From Podospora bellae-mahoneyi (Eukaryota; Ascomycota; Sordariomycetes; Sordariales; Podosporaceae): a DNA stretch of 64,000 nt. The translations under genes were made by a program, and so were the position numbers. Positions within the stretch are counted from its first letter, which is position 1. Every line of letters starts with the position of its first letter. The stretch is from positions 2,673,501 through 2,737,500 of the forward strand of contig NC_085882.1 of assembly GCF_035222275.1 (NCBI RefSeq). Reading direction: 5' to 3'. Shown here piece after piece: positions 46,341-57,688 of the stretch. The notes beneath the pieces are model-generated. The model saw only the letters and a list, made by a program, of their open reading frames with translations, was not told the origin of the DNA and ran no database searches.

Positions 46341-47912
46341 ATGTCGTGGAAAAAGAGCGAGAAGTTGATGGACACCATCAGGCATTATGCAAGCTTCCCT
46401 GCCACCGGGGTAAGCTTGCGCCAGATGGTCCAGTTTGGCGAGAAGCCATCCAGTGGTAAGTTTGTGGAAGCCTCGTCAAGTTCTGTCTTTGTTTTGGTTA
46501 TCCCATATTCTAAGTAACCCAGGTACCCTATTCCGCGCCTCACAGTTCCTCGCCGAAGAGCTCCCCATACGGCTCGCCCACCGCGTCCAGGAGCTCGAGA
46601 CGTTGCCCGATGGCCTTAATGAGATGCCATCGGTGAAGAAGGTGGCAGATTGGTATGCACAGTCGTTCGAGGTATGTTTTTACAGAAGCTGTTGTCGCTT
46701 TGTTGCCCTGGGTCTGTTGAGCGAGCGCGTAGGGGGGGGGTGTAAGAATTGCATGACTCACCAGAAATCTTGTTGGCGTCCAGGAAATCACAACACTACC
46801 AAGACCGAACCTCGCCAGAGATGTACGAGAGAGATTAATGAAGCCCGCGCAAATAACCGGAGGGAAAGGAAACCAATGGCTGAGCGAGGCGACACCGAAC
46901 CCAAGCATCGAGGAGGGCCAGTACAACTCGTGGACGCCGGTGTCGCAGCAAAACGCCGTCAACAATGGCTGGTCAAAGGGGAAGTTCCCCGCAACAAGAA
47001 GATACTTCGCTATGGTCGACGACACGGGAGACTGGCCGCCCGAGCTGCAGCTTTACAACAAGAGGTTCGCCCAGACGCTGCACCGCATCAAGAGGAGACA
47101 CGATAGCGTCGTGACCACCATGGCGCAGGGCATCCTCGAGTGGAAGCGCAAGCGGCAACGGATGCAGATCGACAACAATATCCAGTCATTCCTCGATCGC
47201 TTCTACATGTCACGCATCGGCATCCGCATGCTGATCGGGCAGCACATCGCCCTGACCGATCAGAGCCACTACCGGGACCCGTCCTATGTCGGTATTATCT
47301 GCACCAAGACGTACGTCAAGGACTTGGCTCAGGAAGCCATCGAGAACGCGCGTTTTGTCTGCGAGGACCACTACGGCCTGTTCGAGGCGCCCAAGATCCA
47401 GCTCGTGTGCAATCCTAACTTGAACTTTATGTACGTGCCTGGGCACCTGTCGCACATGCTCTTTGAAACGCTCAAGAACTCGCTGCGTGCGGTTGTCGAG
47501 ACGCACGGCCAGGATAAGCAGGAGTTTCCCGTCACGAAGGTGATTGTGGCTGAGGGCAAGGAGGATATCACGATCAAGGTTTCGGACGAGGGCGGCGGTA
47601 TACCGCGCAGCTCGATCCCGCTTGTTTGGACGTACATGTACACCACTGTCGACAGGACACCAAACCTGGACCCTGATTTCGACAAGAGCGACTTTAAGGC
47701 TCCCATGGCGGGTTTTGGGTATGGGTTGCCGATAAGTCGTCTGTACGCGAGGTATTTCGGTGGGGACCTTAAGCTGATCAGCATGGAAGGGTATGTTCAT
47801 TTTCTTCCCCCTTTTCAACTGTCACAGCATACTAATTTCGGCCAACAGCTACGGCACAGACGTCTACCTCCATCTCAACCGCCTGTCCAGCTCGTCGGAG
47901 CCACTCCAATAG
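46341..47912 (+). CDS. Mitochondrial pyruvate dehydrogenase kinase
   Basis: Four exons (46341-46455, 46523-46671, 46784-47790 and 47849-47912) give 444 residues. The N-terminal helical domain has the family pattern HYASFPATGVSLRQMVQFG, FLAEELPIRLAHRVQELETL and RFYMSRIGIRMLIGQHIAL. The C-terminal GHKL ATPase fold shows the N box FETLKNSLRAVVE, the G1 box DEGGGIPRSS and the G2/G3 box GFGYGLPISRLYARYFGGDL. The enzyme phosphorylates the E1 alpha subunit and switches off the pyruvate dehydrogenase complex in the mitochondrial matrix. A branched-chain keto-acid dehydrogenase kinase is the main alternative, but the N-terminal block favours the pyruvate enzyme. A roughly 40-residue Asn/Ser/Gln-rich insertion follows the KPAQITGGKG segment. 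No classic cleavable presequence is obvious. Confidence 0.9.
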
Positions 47913-48303
47913 CAACCAGTCGTCATGAGGGGTGCTAGAACAACATCCCAAGGATTGACGCTGCCGATGCGGTATATCATGCGCAAGCGTCTCAAGAGCC
48001 CGGAGCAGCTCGAGGTGACGGAAAGGAGGCAGGTCGGCGACGCCGAGGCTACTATTAATCCCAGTGGGGGCGTTGCTGATAATGCTTGGTTGAGCGGACG
48101 GGGGAGGGACAGTGAGCTCTAGGTGGTGATCTGGTTCCTTTAGCCCTGTCTGCGAGGCTGTCTGCCATTTTCGGGGTGGCATGATATTTATGTTTTCTTT
48201 CTTTTTTGGGTATCAGGGAGATTTCATGGAATGGAAGGGAAGGAGAGGGCGGGGGGGGGCGTTATATGGGTGGGATATGTTATCACAAACACACATGCGC
48301 ACG

Positions 48304-48337
<34 letters not shown>

Positions 48338-48912
48338 AAACGCTATATTTTTATGGCATGCATGGAAGGGGAGTTGAGAGCAGCAAACCAATGCCAAAGG
48401 GGGAGAAAGGATGGGCGGAATACGATTTAAGTCTGCCTTGTCTTGGGACAAGGGGGGGAAGTGTCTTTTTTGTTGAAAGTTTCATTGAGGGGGGAAGAGT
48501 CACTCGCTGAAATGACTCACCAAAAGAGTGAGAGAGTGAGGGGAAGTTTCAAAGTTTGAAGTCGGAAAGAGAGAGAGGAAAGAGAGAGTAGTAGAATACC
48601 CCTTTTTTATCTTATGGTCATTGAAACAAAGTTGGATCCCAAAGTTGGCAAGGAGTAGTAGCAAGGTATAGTAAGGAAGGAATATATGGAAATATGAACA
48701 AGAAATATTTCCACGATTCTTACATAACAAAAATGTGATGAGTGGAATCTTGATATGTATCAATTCCATGCCTGCTTGATTCAAAAACATGGACTCTTCA
48801 CCTCAAGAGAAACATCTCCCAAATCATGAACACAACCCAACCTGGTTCGCTTGCAATCTATCGCTTTTCCTTCCCCATTATCACACCCCCCCCTCTCTCT
48901 CTCTCTCTAACT
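47913..48912. other. Convergent intergenic region with microsatellites
   Basis: This is 1.0 kb between the 3' ends of the kinase and S1P lyase genes. It contains the CA repeat at 48311 and a CT run near 48893-48909. A 65-codon frame just after the kinase stop (47925-48122) is probably 3' UTR. Confidence 0.5.
48311..48337 (+). repeat. (AC)n dinucleotide microsatellite
   Basis: About 13 perfect AC units, with imperfect CA-rich sequence extending upstream to about 48282. Confidence 0.95.
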
Positions 48913-50912
48913 CTAAGCCTTGTAAAGAATGTCCAAAAAACCCCTCGCCAACTCGACAACAACACTCTTGTTCGGCAGGCTCCCCGCAACCCCATAAAGC
49001 GCAGCGCTATCCCCCACCTCCTTCCCCTTTGCCCCCTTCCCCTCCGCCACCCTCGCCCGTTCCTTTTCCTTCTCCTGCTCCACCACCGCCTCCAGATCCG
49101 CCGCGAGCTTCTCCCACACTTTCACAATCGGCAGCGTGAGCGCGACATGAATAGCAGGCGGGTTCTGCAGCGCATTCAAATGCCACCCCTTGGCCGACAT
49201 CCCGTCGGCAATGTCATAAATATTCAGCGTCTTGCTCTTAAACGCAATAACTGACACCAACGGGCTGCCCAAGATCTCCAGCTCTTGCGCCAGAACAGGA
49301 GACGTGGTAGTGATGTGAGCGATAAGTTTTTTAGTCGCGCCAACAATTTCAATGCACGATTGGAGATACCCGTCCTCACCGGTCGACATCAAACTAGCCC
49401 AGCACCCCGCAATGAGGGCGCCAGGACGGGAGCCGGCGATGCCAGGGGAGGCGTACACACCGCCCGACCAGGCTGGATCGACGTAGTACTGGTAACTCCT
49501 GAGCTGCTGCGTCCGGTAGAGGACGGTGCTGTTCCCCTTGGGCGCGAACCCGTACTTGTGCGTGTCGCAAGAGATGGACGTCACGCCCTTGAGTCTAAAG
49601 TCGAATGGCTGGGTTTCGAACCCCGCTCGGGAGAGGAACGGCACCAGAAAGCTGCCGAGGCAGCAGTCGACGTGCAGGGGAACAGACTTTTTGACTGCCA
49701 GTTTGGACAGGGCGGCGATGTCGTCGATGATGCCGTGTGGGAAGTTGGGGGCTGACCCGACCAGGAGAATAGTGTTGGAGTTGATGAGCCGGGCGATGGC
49801 GCGGGTGTCGGCTTGGTAGGTTGGTGCTGGGCAGGCAACCAGGTGGGTTTTGATCTTGAAGTAGAGACCTGCCTTGCGGAAGGCGACGTGGGCTGTTTCG
49901 GGGAGGATCCTAGTGGGGGTTAGAAAAGGGGGGGTGATAGATGGGGGGGGAAATGGATAGGGGGGACGTACATTTCAGGCTCGGTAACACCCCTCTCGAC
50001 GTATGCCTTCTGCCTCGCACTCAAACAAGCCATCAAAATCGACTCTGTCCCTCCACTGGTACTCACACCCGCCGCCCCCGCAGGTGCGTTAAACAGCCCC
50101 AGCACCATCGCCACCACCTCGGCCTCCATCTTCCTCACCCCGGGGAAAACATCGGGATGAATAGGATTGGCCACGGTAAACTTCCCATACGCCTCCGTCT
50201 GCAGCTTCAGCAGCTCATCCTCGCCATGATAAACCGCGCCCGAAACAAACCCGTCCTCCCAGCGGGTGTGGTCCATATCCGCCAGCGTCTGCAACTCCTT
50301 CCGGACGGCATCCTGGTCCCATCCTTCTTTCGGCAGCGTGAGATAGCGAGTCGCGTTGAGCGGTACGAGTTTTGTCTGGAGTTTTCCCACTGCTTCATCG
50401 ACCTGTTTCTTGACTTGGTTTCGCACGCCGGGCATCCGGAGGAAGTAACCGTACAGAATGCGGCGGAGGTCGACGTAGAGTTCGACGATGGTGCCGATGA
50501 GGCCGCGGCCTTTGAGTTTCCATAGAACGCGACGGGTCCAGCGGAGGACGAAGAGGAAGAAAATTAGGTTGCGGGCTCTGTCGTTGTTGGAGATGGTTTG
50601 TCAGTTGTGGAGGTTGGCGCAAGATGGTAGGTAGGTTGGTTGGAGGCCGAGCTTGGCAATGATATGCAACGCTCGGGGCGGGATGTTATGTGAAAGTTGG
50701 AGTGTGGCAGCTTGCATCACAGAGTTGCGTGCTTGGTATAAACCGATTCTCCCGAGATAGGTAGAAAAGGGACATGAGAAAAGAGGGAAAAAATTCACTG
50801 ACAAATCCAAGTTCAACATCCCCAACGCCAACGGGCTCCCCGCCCTCGACCGATTCCTCACATTGTTGAAGCCCTCCCGCAGGCTAACCGGCATGCGTGA
50901 TGTGCCGGGCAT
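48913..50912 (-). CDS. DPL1: Sphingosine-1-phosphate lyase
   Basis: Three minus-strand exons (50912-50803, 50577-49972 and 49909-48913) give 570 residues, against 589 in yeast Dpl1. The exon 1/2 join creates an N-terminal membrane segment (LARNLIFFLFVLRW), which anchors the enzyme in the ER. The PLP-dependent core includes NPIHPDVFPGVRKMEAEVVA, GVSTSGGTESILMACLSARQ, GSAPNFPHGIIDDI, LHVDCCLGSFLVPF and the PLP lysine K357 in ISCDTHKYGFAPKG. The enzyme splits phosphorylated long-chain bases into a fatty aldehyde and phosphoethanolamine, the exit step of sphingolipid breakdown. The 225-nt first intron is longer than usual, so a small extra exon there cannot be ruled out. The last 50 residues are Lys/Glu-rich with G-rich codons. 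Confidence 0.93.
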
Positions 50913-52444
50913 CTTGAGATTTGGGTCTGTGGTTGTTTTACCAATCCAGTCTCTCGTGTCGAAATATCCCCCCTTTATAATAAACAACAAATAAACAAAC
51001 AAACAAAAGCAATTGACCCAAAGAAAACAAACGGGTCAAGATGAGTCCCCCCTACAGATTCACGTAGGTGGTGTGAAAGTGGGATGAATGGAAGGGAAGT
51101 AATGGCTGGGGAAGTGCTTCTGGGCTTGCTTTAGCGGGTGACGCTGTAGACAAAAGAGCGGAGGCTGTCTCTCCAGCAAGGCCAATTAGCGTGGTAGCCT
51201 GCCCGCGCGCGATGGCGATGTGTGAAAGAACCCGCGGCTCCCGGCAACCCCACACAAAAGTTGGAGATGGGAGTGAGCCGTTGTCATGCACCTCGCGGGC
51301 TGAGGACAATCACATGCTGGGTTTTTTTTGTGTAGCTGATCCCATTCGATAAAACATAGCTTCCCTCCTACATATTCGCATTTCCTATGTCTTCCGCTAG
51401 AACAGCTGCCGGTGTGTCACCAATGCTCTTCATCCAAAAACGACACTCACTCAATCACCCATTCCGCATGATCGATTAAAAGGATACCCTCACCCAAAAC
51501 TACCCTCCCCACCTCCCAGGTCGTCGTCACACTCTCAACACAGCAAAAGCTCCGAGGCCTGGTTACGAAATCTGGAAAAAGCTGACCATCTGATGCAATC
51601 GTGGCATCTGCCTCTGGCTCACGATCGTGCTTGGCGCTGCGCCGCTACTGCTCGACCGTTACGTTACCATCCCGAAGCGAAGCCAGCTCGCCTGAGGTCA
51701 CTGACTGGTGATGACTCGATAAGTGATAAGTTGCAACCCTGGGTTTTTCCATGAACTCTACAGTCCCCAGGTCAGTTGGTCTGCAGCACCTGCCTGTTGT
51801 TCTATCTCAAACAACACCTCATCTCAAAGCAAACATCAGCAAAACAACACACACAAATGCATCAACCATATGCTTTGATCCTTTCCCCCCTGGCCATGAT
51901 TGATATACAAGATAAACCAACCCCCCCACCCCCCCTCCCTCCGCGGACCCTTTCCTCTCTCATATTGCACAGCCCAGTGTGACTTCTTTTAAAAACAGCC
52001 AGCAACATCACATCATTGCCCGCAATATTACCGACATCATCCTCATTCATGTCTTCCCTCCCCACCACGCCGCTCGGCCCATGTCTTGCGTGTGCCTACA
52101 ATTTCAAACAGCACACCAAAGCAAGTCAAAAAGCCCCTGGCCTCCCCCCTCGCTTTTTTTGTGCAGCCACCCTCCAATCGCTATTCTGTCCAAAAGACCC
52201 CCCTCCAAAAGATGAAAAATAAAACCTAACGCCTGTATTGACTGTTTCAACCCAAGTCCCATGGTATGAAGTCAAAAATGATTTAAACGCCCGCAGTGGT
52301 GATGCTGATAATGGCGCAATGCACAATCCGCCTGTGTGCCCGAAAAAGTAGGGTCTGGTTCGGAATTCGTGTCTAATCCGTCGTCATCGTTTGAGTCTGT
52401 TTATTGCTTTAATCTTCGAAATCCTCAGGTGCGCCGTTCCTTCG
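50913..52444. other. Intergenic region, DPL1 promoter and GT34 3' flank
   Basis: This is 1.53 kb upstream of DPL1 and downstream of the mannosyltransferase, both on the minus strand. Short frames only (for example 51052-51309 minus), none family-like. C-rich homopolymer runs occur near 51932 and 52148. Confidence 0.5.
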
Positions 52445-53494
52445 TCAGGATTTGCCAAAAGAGGTTCGCCATTGCTGGACAAATCTTTGAGACTCGGTCT
52501 CGCATGCGTTGGCCCCGGCTGATACACAGTCGACGAGCCTGACGGCGATGTCTCCGTCCTTGTACTGATCCCCCTTGTTGCCTTGGCTGTAGGAGTTCAG
52601 AAGACGCTGATCGATGATGGCGAGACGGGCGAGAATGGTGGGATGCCACTGAACAATGTGCTCCTAGAGGAGGTCAGTAAGCCTGGCAGCTTTGGAAGTT
52701 ATGGCAAACAAGTCTTACCAAGGCGTGTGTCTCGGCCTTCTGAAAGTTGTAGCTCCGGTAAATAGGATCAAACCAAGTGTCCAAGAAGAACTCGCCCCAT
52801 TCTCCGTTGCGAACGATGAAGCTCCCAACAGACAACCCGTCCTTGTCCTGCGTGAGAATAAAGTCCACGTCCTGCCCGGTAAGGTGGGAAAATGTCTTGA
52901 TGATGCTGTCTGGCGGGACAACGGGATGGTCCTTCTTCATGAGGTCCGTCAACTTGGCCGTCTTCATGATGTGGTCCTCAATCTTCAGCTGCGGGTTCAT
53001 CACGAAGGCGTTCTGGTCCAGATACCAGAGGAAGTAGGCCTCGGGATACTTGGTGAGAGCATGGCGCATGGCCACCACTTTGGTCCACGATCCCGGCGCA
53101 CCCTTCAGATCATAGTCGCCGACATTGGCAAAGAAAGTTTGATATCCTGTCAGTCCTGTTAGTCGGCTGTTGTGTGGCTTTTTAGCGGCATCAACATACC
53201 ATGCTTCTTGGCATATTCTATCCTGTTCTCCTTGATCGAGTCGATGTACCCCTTGCCGTACTTGGCCTCGTCGAACACCGTCACCACCACCACCGGCGGG
53301 TTACCAGTAGGCATGCGCTTCTTAAGCTTTGGATGCCCATTGCCGCGGGTGAGCAGGTATATTACCGTCAAGAAGAACAGTCCCGTGATCGCGATGAGCT
53401 TGAAGCGGCTTCTCCGTAGCATGGGTAGACGGTTCGACCGAGGCATGTACGGCGGAGGAATCGACGTCTTTCGTGGGGGTAGTGCGAAATGCAT
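52445..53494 (-). CDS. Golgi mannosyltransferase, GT34 (Mnn10/Mnn11-like)
   Basis: Three minus-strand exons (53494-53200, 53146-52719 and 52663-52445) with introns of 53 and 55 nt give 313 residues. The start MHFALPPRKTS leads to a type II membrane segment (FKLIAITGLFFLTVIYLL). The catalytic domain has PPVVVVTVFDEAKYGKGYID, NRIEYAKKHGYQTFFANVGD, GAPGSWTKVVAMRHAL, FLWYLDQNAFVMNP, VVPPDSIIKTFSHL, FILTQDKDGLSVGSFIVRNG and TWFDPIYRSYNFQKAETHAL, followed by EHIVQWHPTI. This is the pattern of GT34 enzymes that extend the alpha-1,6-mannan backbone in the cis Golgi. The usual DxD metal site appears as Asp-Gln-Asn. Whether it is the Mnn10 or Mnn11 counterpart, or a galactosyltransferase of the same family, cannot be settled here. 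Confidence 0.88.
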
Positions 53495-54588
53495 CTTGTC
53501 TCGTGGTGGCTTGGATCTTCCCAAGACTCAGGTTCGATTCCACCTAGTCTTCCAGAAGATACCAGTCGAGATTGCTTGCCGGAAGGACGTGTGTCACGGC
53601 GAAATCGGGGAGGCCCTTCGAATGTGTTGCGCTGCGTGCTTGTTACGTACGTAAAAAAAAGTCTGAGCCCGTGGGACTTGGTGTGGGAGCCGTGGCCGCG
53701 CTCTCGCTGGTCAAGGGACTCGCGTATATAATACTGTCGGCACAGTCGAGGGTCGAAGTGACAGTCGAGATCAATGGCTAGGAGGAAGGCCGCAAGTTCT
53801 GGAAAGGTTGGTCGCACATGGATCAAGATCTAGACATTTGGCGAGATTGGCTGGCCTCGTACAGGAATCATCGGGCAGATAAGAGTGCCAAGGAAACCGT
53901 TATATGGCGATGTGTCGGCGGCTCAGGGCAAATACATTGAAAGACAACACCGCTGGATCCTCGAACAACCCTCCTCGTTCAGCAAGACAATAGGAACCTG
54001 GATGCCCCCGGCGCGCGTTTTGGAAATTATTTCCAGCTGACAAGTGTCAGCTCGTTGCAGGCCAGCCACTGCCCCGACTGCCGTTGCCGGTCCCACATTT
54101 ATAGAATTCAGGGGCCCGGCAATGACGCTAGCAGCCCGGCAGCTTATCTCTTATCAGCTTCCCCATGTCACCATCACCAGACAGGCATCATACCCAATTG
54201 AACCACAAGTACGATTATATGTTCATAAAATCACCCTATATACAAGAGATGGACATAACTGTACCAATCCTGCTGGCAACTTCAACCCACTTCGTACGTC
54301 AGCATGAAGCTGAGGAGGAAGCAGCACAATGAGTAACGCCCAAAGAGGCCCTCAAGATGACCAACAGGACTGCCGCATCGCAAAGCCAAACATGAACAGG
54401 ACAAGACGCCCAAATTCGGCCAGCTATTGCCACGCTTGATCTCTGCACACAGACTAGTAAGCTACAGCATGGAAGAGCAGCTGTGGAAACTTAAGAGTGT
54501 GCAGTACTTCGTACAGGTAGGGGGGTCTCTATGGGGACTGAAGAGAACTGGGAGCTTCTAGAACTCGAACAATCACTGTTGGCCACAA
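53495..54588. other. Intergenic region, GT34 promoter and RINGv 3' flank
   Basis: About 1.1 kb without recognised genes. A tRNA T-loop-like string (ggttcgattcc near 53531) lacks the rest of a tRNA. Confidence 0.5.
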
Positions 54589-55647
54589 TCACCTATCCTT
54601 TCTTGACTCATCGGTCTCACCGTCTTCGTCATCTTCGTCATCTTCGGGCTCCGTTCCTTGGACATCCACAACACGGTCGCTGAGCTTCTCAAGAAACTTT
54701 GCGCTGAAATGACTGACGGCATGCCAGGTTGCCTGATGATGATCGGTCAGTATTGTCAACTCGGTGAGAGGAGAGAGGAAGATGTCACTTACTGCCAAGA
54801 ATGTAACAACCCCAACAACCACAACAAACCAACTGATGCCCTCTGTCCCACCTCTTCGTCTGCGACGACCACCGCCAACTCGGATATTGAAAATCTGAAA
54901 AGGCGAGATGGCCAACATTGACTTGATAAAACCCAATAGGCCAAGGGACAAAAAACCCTTGACAAAGTGCATATACCAATTGTCTGACTCCAATTCCTCG
55001 ACGAGTGGCTGCACTGGTATGTCGAACTCTTCGTCAAACTCCCCTAATAAAGTTCCGGCGATGGTACCCAGAGGGTCGGCGCCATATCTGATGATGGGGT
55101 CGGCAATGAATCCAAGTATGAAGACTGTAATCATCATCACCAAGATTGTGATGGCTGCCCGTAGCGCCTTGCTTGACAGCCATCGGCTCCATCTCAAGCG
55201 CTCCATACGATACTCGAACTTGCAAGTGGGACATCGCCAGTAATTCCTCTCCGACATTGGCGCAGCATTTCTCCAGGCCTGGAGGCAACCCTCGTGAACA
55301 TATTTCTGAGAGCCTTTGCAGTTGCATGGGCTCATGAGCCGACCCAGCTCGGGATCCTCGGAAACATATCGTACACGAGCTTTTGACGCAAAGACCCGCC
55401 CGGCGACGGTATCGTCGAGCTCGGTAGATGGTTGCACGACTTCCAAACATATCCGGCAAGTACGTGGTTTGTAACGCGGCTGTGATGGTTCTGCTGGTGT
55501 CGGTTCTGGCGCCGTGCCGGTAGGTGCATCCGTGGCGGGTGCCCGAGGTGTTGTCGTCCAATTGCTATCTTGGTGCGGATGCTCAGGAGATGAAGCACGT
55601 ACTTCATCGGGCCATGACCATTGCTGTCCCAAAGATTCAGCAGCCAT
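54589..55647 (-). CDS. Membrane RINGv (MARCH-type) E3 ubiquitin ligase
   Basis: The minus-strand start is at 55647 (MAAESLGQQWSWPDE); upstream the frame is open only to a non-ATG codon. The RINGv finger spans about residues 60-130: CRICLE, then MSPCNCKGSQKYVHEGCLQAW and RCPTCKFEY, a C4HC3 arrangement. Three hydrophobic segments follow (AAITILVMMITVFILGFI; FVKGFLSLGLLGFIKSML; ISWFVVVVGVVTFLA), and the C-terminus is Asp/Glu-rich. A 60-nt stretch (54792-54733) has a gtaagt donor, a ctgac branch and a cag acceptor. Splicing it gives 332 residues, while retaining it adds 20 without a stop. I favour the spliced form because it joins VTFLA to ATWHAVSHFSAKFLEKLSDR smoothly. Related enzymes ubiquitinate membrane proteins at the ER, Golgi or endosomes; the target is unknown. 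Confidence 0.85.
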   Translation of the reverse strand: MAAESLGQQWSWPDEVRASSPEHPHQDSNWTTTPRAPATDAPTGTAPEPTPAEPSQPRYKPRTCRICLEVVQPSTELDDTVAGRVFASKARVRYVSEDPELGRLMSPCNCKGSQKYVHEGCLQAWRNAAPMSERNYWRCPTCKFEYRMERLRWSRWLSSKALRAAITILVMMITVFILGFIADPIIRYGADPLGTIAGTLLGEFDEEFDIPVQPLVEELESDNWYMHFVKGFLSLGLLGFIKSMLAISPFQIFNIRVGGGRRRRRGGTEGISWFVVVVGVVTFLAVSDIFLSPLTELTILTDHHQATWHAVSHFSAKFLEKLSDRVVDVQGTEPEDDEDDEDGETDESRKDR

Positions 55648-56339
55648 GTTGTCTGTGTCGTCCAAGTAGTCCTGTAATCAAAATGTGGTCATGCGGTCAT
55701 CAAAAAAGAACATGGCGGGGAAATGTTTAAATAGGCGTATGGAAGGGAAGCTGAGAGGAAGCTTGGGGAAGTGCTCGGAACTGTAATCGTAAAAGCAGCC
55801 AGGTGGTCTCAAAACTGCGCCAACTGCCGGTGGCATGGGCAATTCCACCCCAAAAAGAAGCTCATGATGGAGGAACTCTCACATCTCTCGTCGGGTCCAA
55901 GCGGTCTCAAAGACAGTTTGTTCTTACCTTTTGCCCATTGGCCACGAGGCGATTTCCGAGGCTCTCTGCGAACTGCAGAGAAAAGAAACAAAGGGAAAGT
56001 TCTTCACCATCGGCGGGAAACTTTTTTATGTTTCAACCCACCACTTCCCTAATCAGCTTAGCTCCTCTGTGGACACCACCAGGTCCCAGGCTTCTGCTTG
56101 CCCCACCTTCAGCCAATGAGGAGGAAGTGGCCCAAGCTCTCTCTCTTGCTGCGGCAGGCTGTCGGTGCTGGGCCTGTCGAACGCGCAACTTCACCGTGCC
56201 TGGGGGAGCTTTGGACGACCGACATCAGCAGCCTTGCAACGCCAACTTGGGAACCACATTCGAAGACGATCTCCCTCGCAACGACCACGCACCAGCCTCT
56301 CCTACCCAACCCATTCCATAGTCTCTCCAAGCCGGCACC
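55648..56339. other. Divergent promoter region, RINGv and PRE8
   Basis: This 692 bp lies between divergent start codons. No gene is seen; overlapping short frames on both strands lack family features. Confidence 0.5.
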
Positions 56340-57496
56340 ATGGCGGACAGATACTCCTTCTCTCTTACAACATTCTCTCCCAGGTAAGTTGGGTTGCTTG
56401 GCTGCCAGAAGCTCTGAACATGGGACATCGCTGACATTGCAATAGCGGCAAGCTGGTACAGATCGGTTCGTCACCCACTGGATCCTGTCTTGCGACAAGA
56501 AGGTCATAGTCTACAAAGACGAACAGCCATTTCTAACACATCCTAGAATATGCCCTCAACGCCGTCAACCAAGGTGTAACAGCCCTAGGCATCAAGGGTG
56601 AGCTCCTGCCCCTCCCCGCCATTACCAACGCCCACCGTCGACAAACATCCCACCATCCTCCGTCACATCGTTCACCATATTGAAACCTATAACTGACATA
56701 TGCTACTTCTTTACAGCCACGAACGGCATCGTCCTCGCTACAGAAAAGAAATCCTCCTCCCCCCTCGCCGACCCCTCGTCCCTCTCCAAAATCAGCCTCA
56801 TCACCCCCAACATTGGCATGGTCTACTCGGGCATGGGCCCCGACTACCGAGTCCTCGTCGACCGCGCCCGCAAAGTCTCCCACACGGGCTACAAGCGCAT
56901 CTACAATGAATACCCCCCCACCCGCATTTTAGTCCAAGACGTCGCCCGCGTCATGCAAGAAGCCACACAATCTGGTGGTGTCCGTCCCTACGGTGTCTCT
57001 CTCCTCATTGCCGGTTGGGATGAGGGTATCCTCCCAGAGGAGGAGATTGAGGCGAAGGAGGGCGAGGAGGGCAAGAAGCTGAGCGGGAAGACGGGTGGTA
57101 TCTTGAAGGGCGGGCCGATGTTGTATCAGGTCGATCCCTCGGGGAGTTACTTTCCCTGGAAGGCGACGGCGATTGGGAAGAGTGCGACGACGGCGAAGAC
57201 ATTTTTGGAGAAGAGGTACACGGAGGGGTTGGAGCTGGAGGATGCGGTGCATATTGCGCTTTTGACGTTGAAGGAGACGATTGAGGGGGAGATGAATGGG
57301 GAAACTATTGAGATTGGTGGGTTTTGTTGCTGTTGTTTTGCTGCATCAAGAGTATTTACTGACATTTGCGACAATAGGTATCGTCGGACCCCCAGCAGAC
57401 CACCTCCTCGGCGTCGAGGGCGTCGAAGGGGCGGTGGGACCCCGCTTCCGGAAGCTCACCCCCCAGGAGATTGAGGATTATCTCACGAATCTATGA
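56340..57496 (+). CDS. PRE8: 20S proteasome subunit alpha-2
   Basis: Five exons (56340-56383, 56446-56465, 56547-56597, 56717-57316 and 57378-57496) give 277 residues. Exon 2 is a 20-nt micro-exon encoding SGKLVQI. The joined start [20 protein letters not shown] followed by [19 protein letters not shown] is the alpha-type proteasome signature. It continues [55 protein letters not shown] and [19 protein letters not shown]. The subunit sits in the outer ring of the 20S core and helps gate entry of substrates. It is longer than yeast Pre8 (250) because of a Glu/Lys/Gly-rich insertion of about 25 residues after GWDEG ([18 protein letters not shown]). Codons shift from C-rich to G-rich along exon 4. 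Confidence 0.95.
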
Positions 57497-57688
57497 TTTG
57501 GGGGAATAGTTTTGTGTGTTGTTTTTTCTCTCTTGACGACGATGAATGATATGGGAGCGCGTTCTTCTCAAGGTGATTCTCTGCGGGGCATGTTTGTACA
57601 CTAGACAGGACAAGGAAGAAAAGAAGGAACAATACAAGCCATAGACCAGCTGTCATGTGATTCACTTTCACTATTAACATTGGTGATG

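Noticed and set aside
47925-48122. A 65-codon frame immediately after the kinase gene
   Set aside because: It is not joined to the kinase by any plausible splice, and the kinase already ends at the usual C-terminal point. Probably 3' UTR.
53511-53550. tRNA T-loop-like string ggttcgattcc
   Set aside because: No matching acceptor, D or anticodon arm can be drawn around it on either strand, and it overlaps the 5' end of the mannosyltransferase gene.
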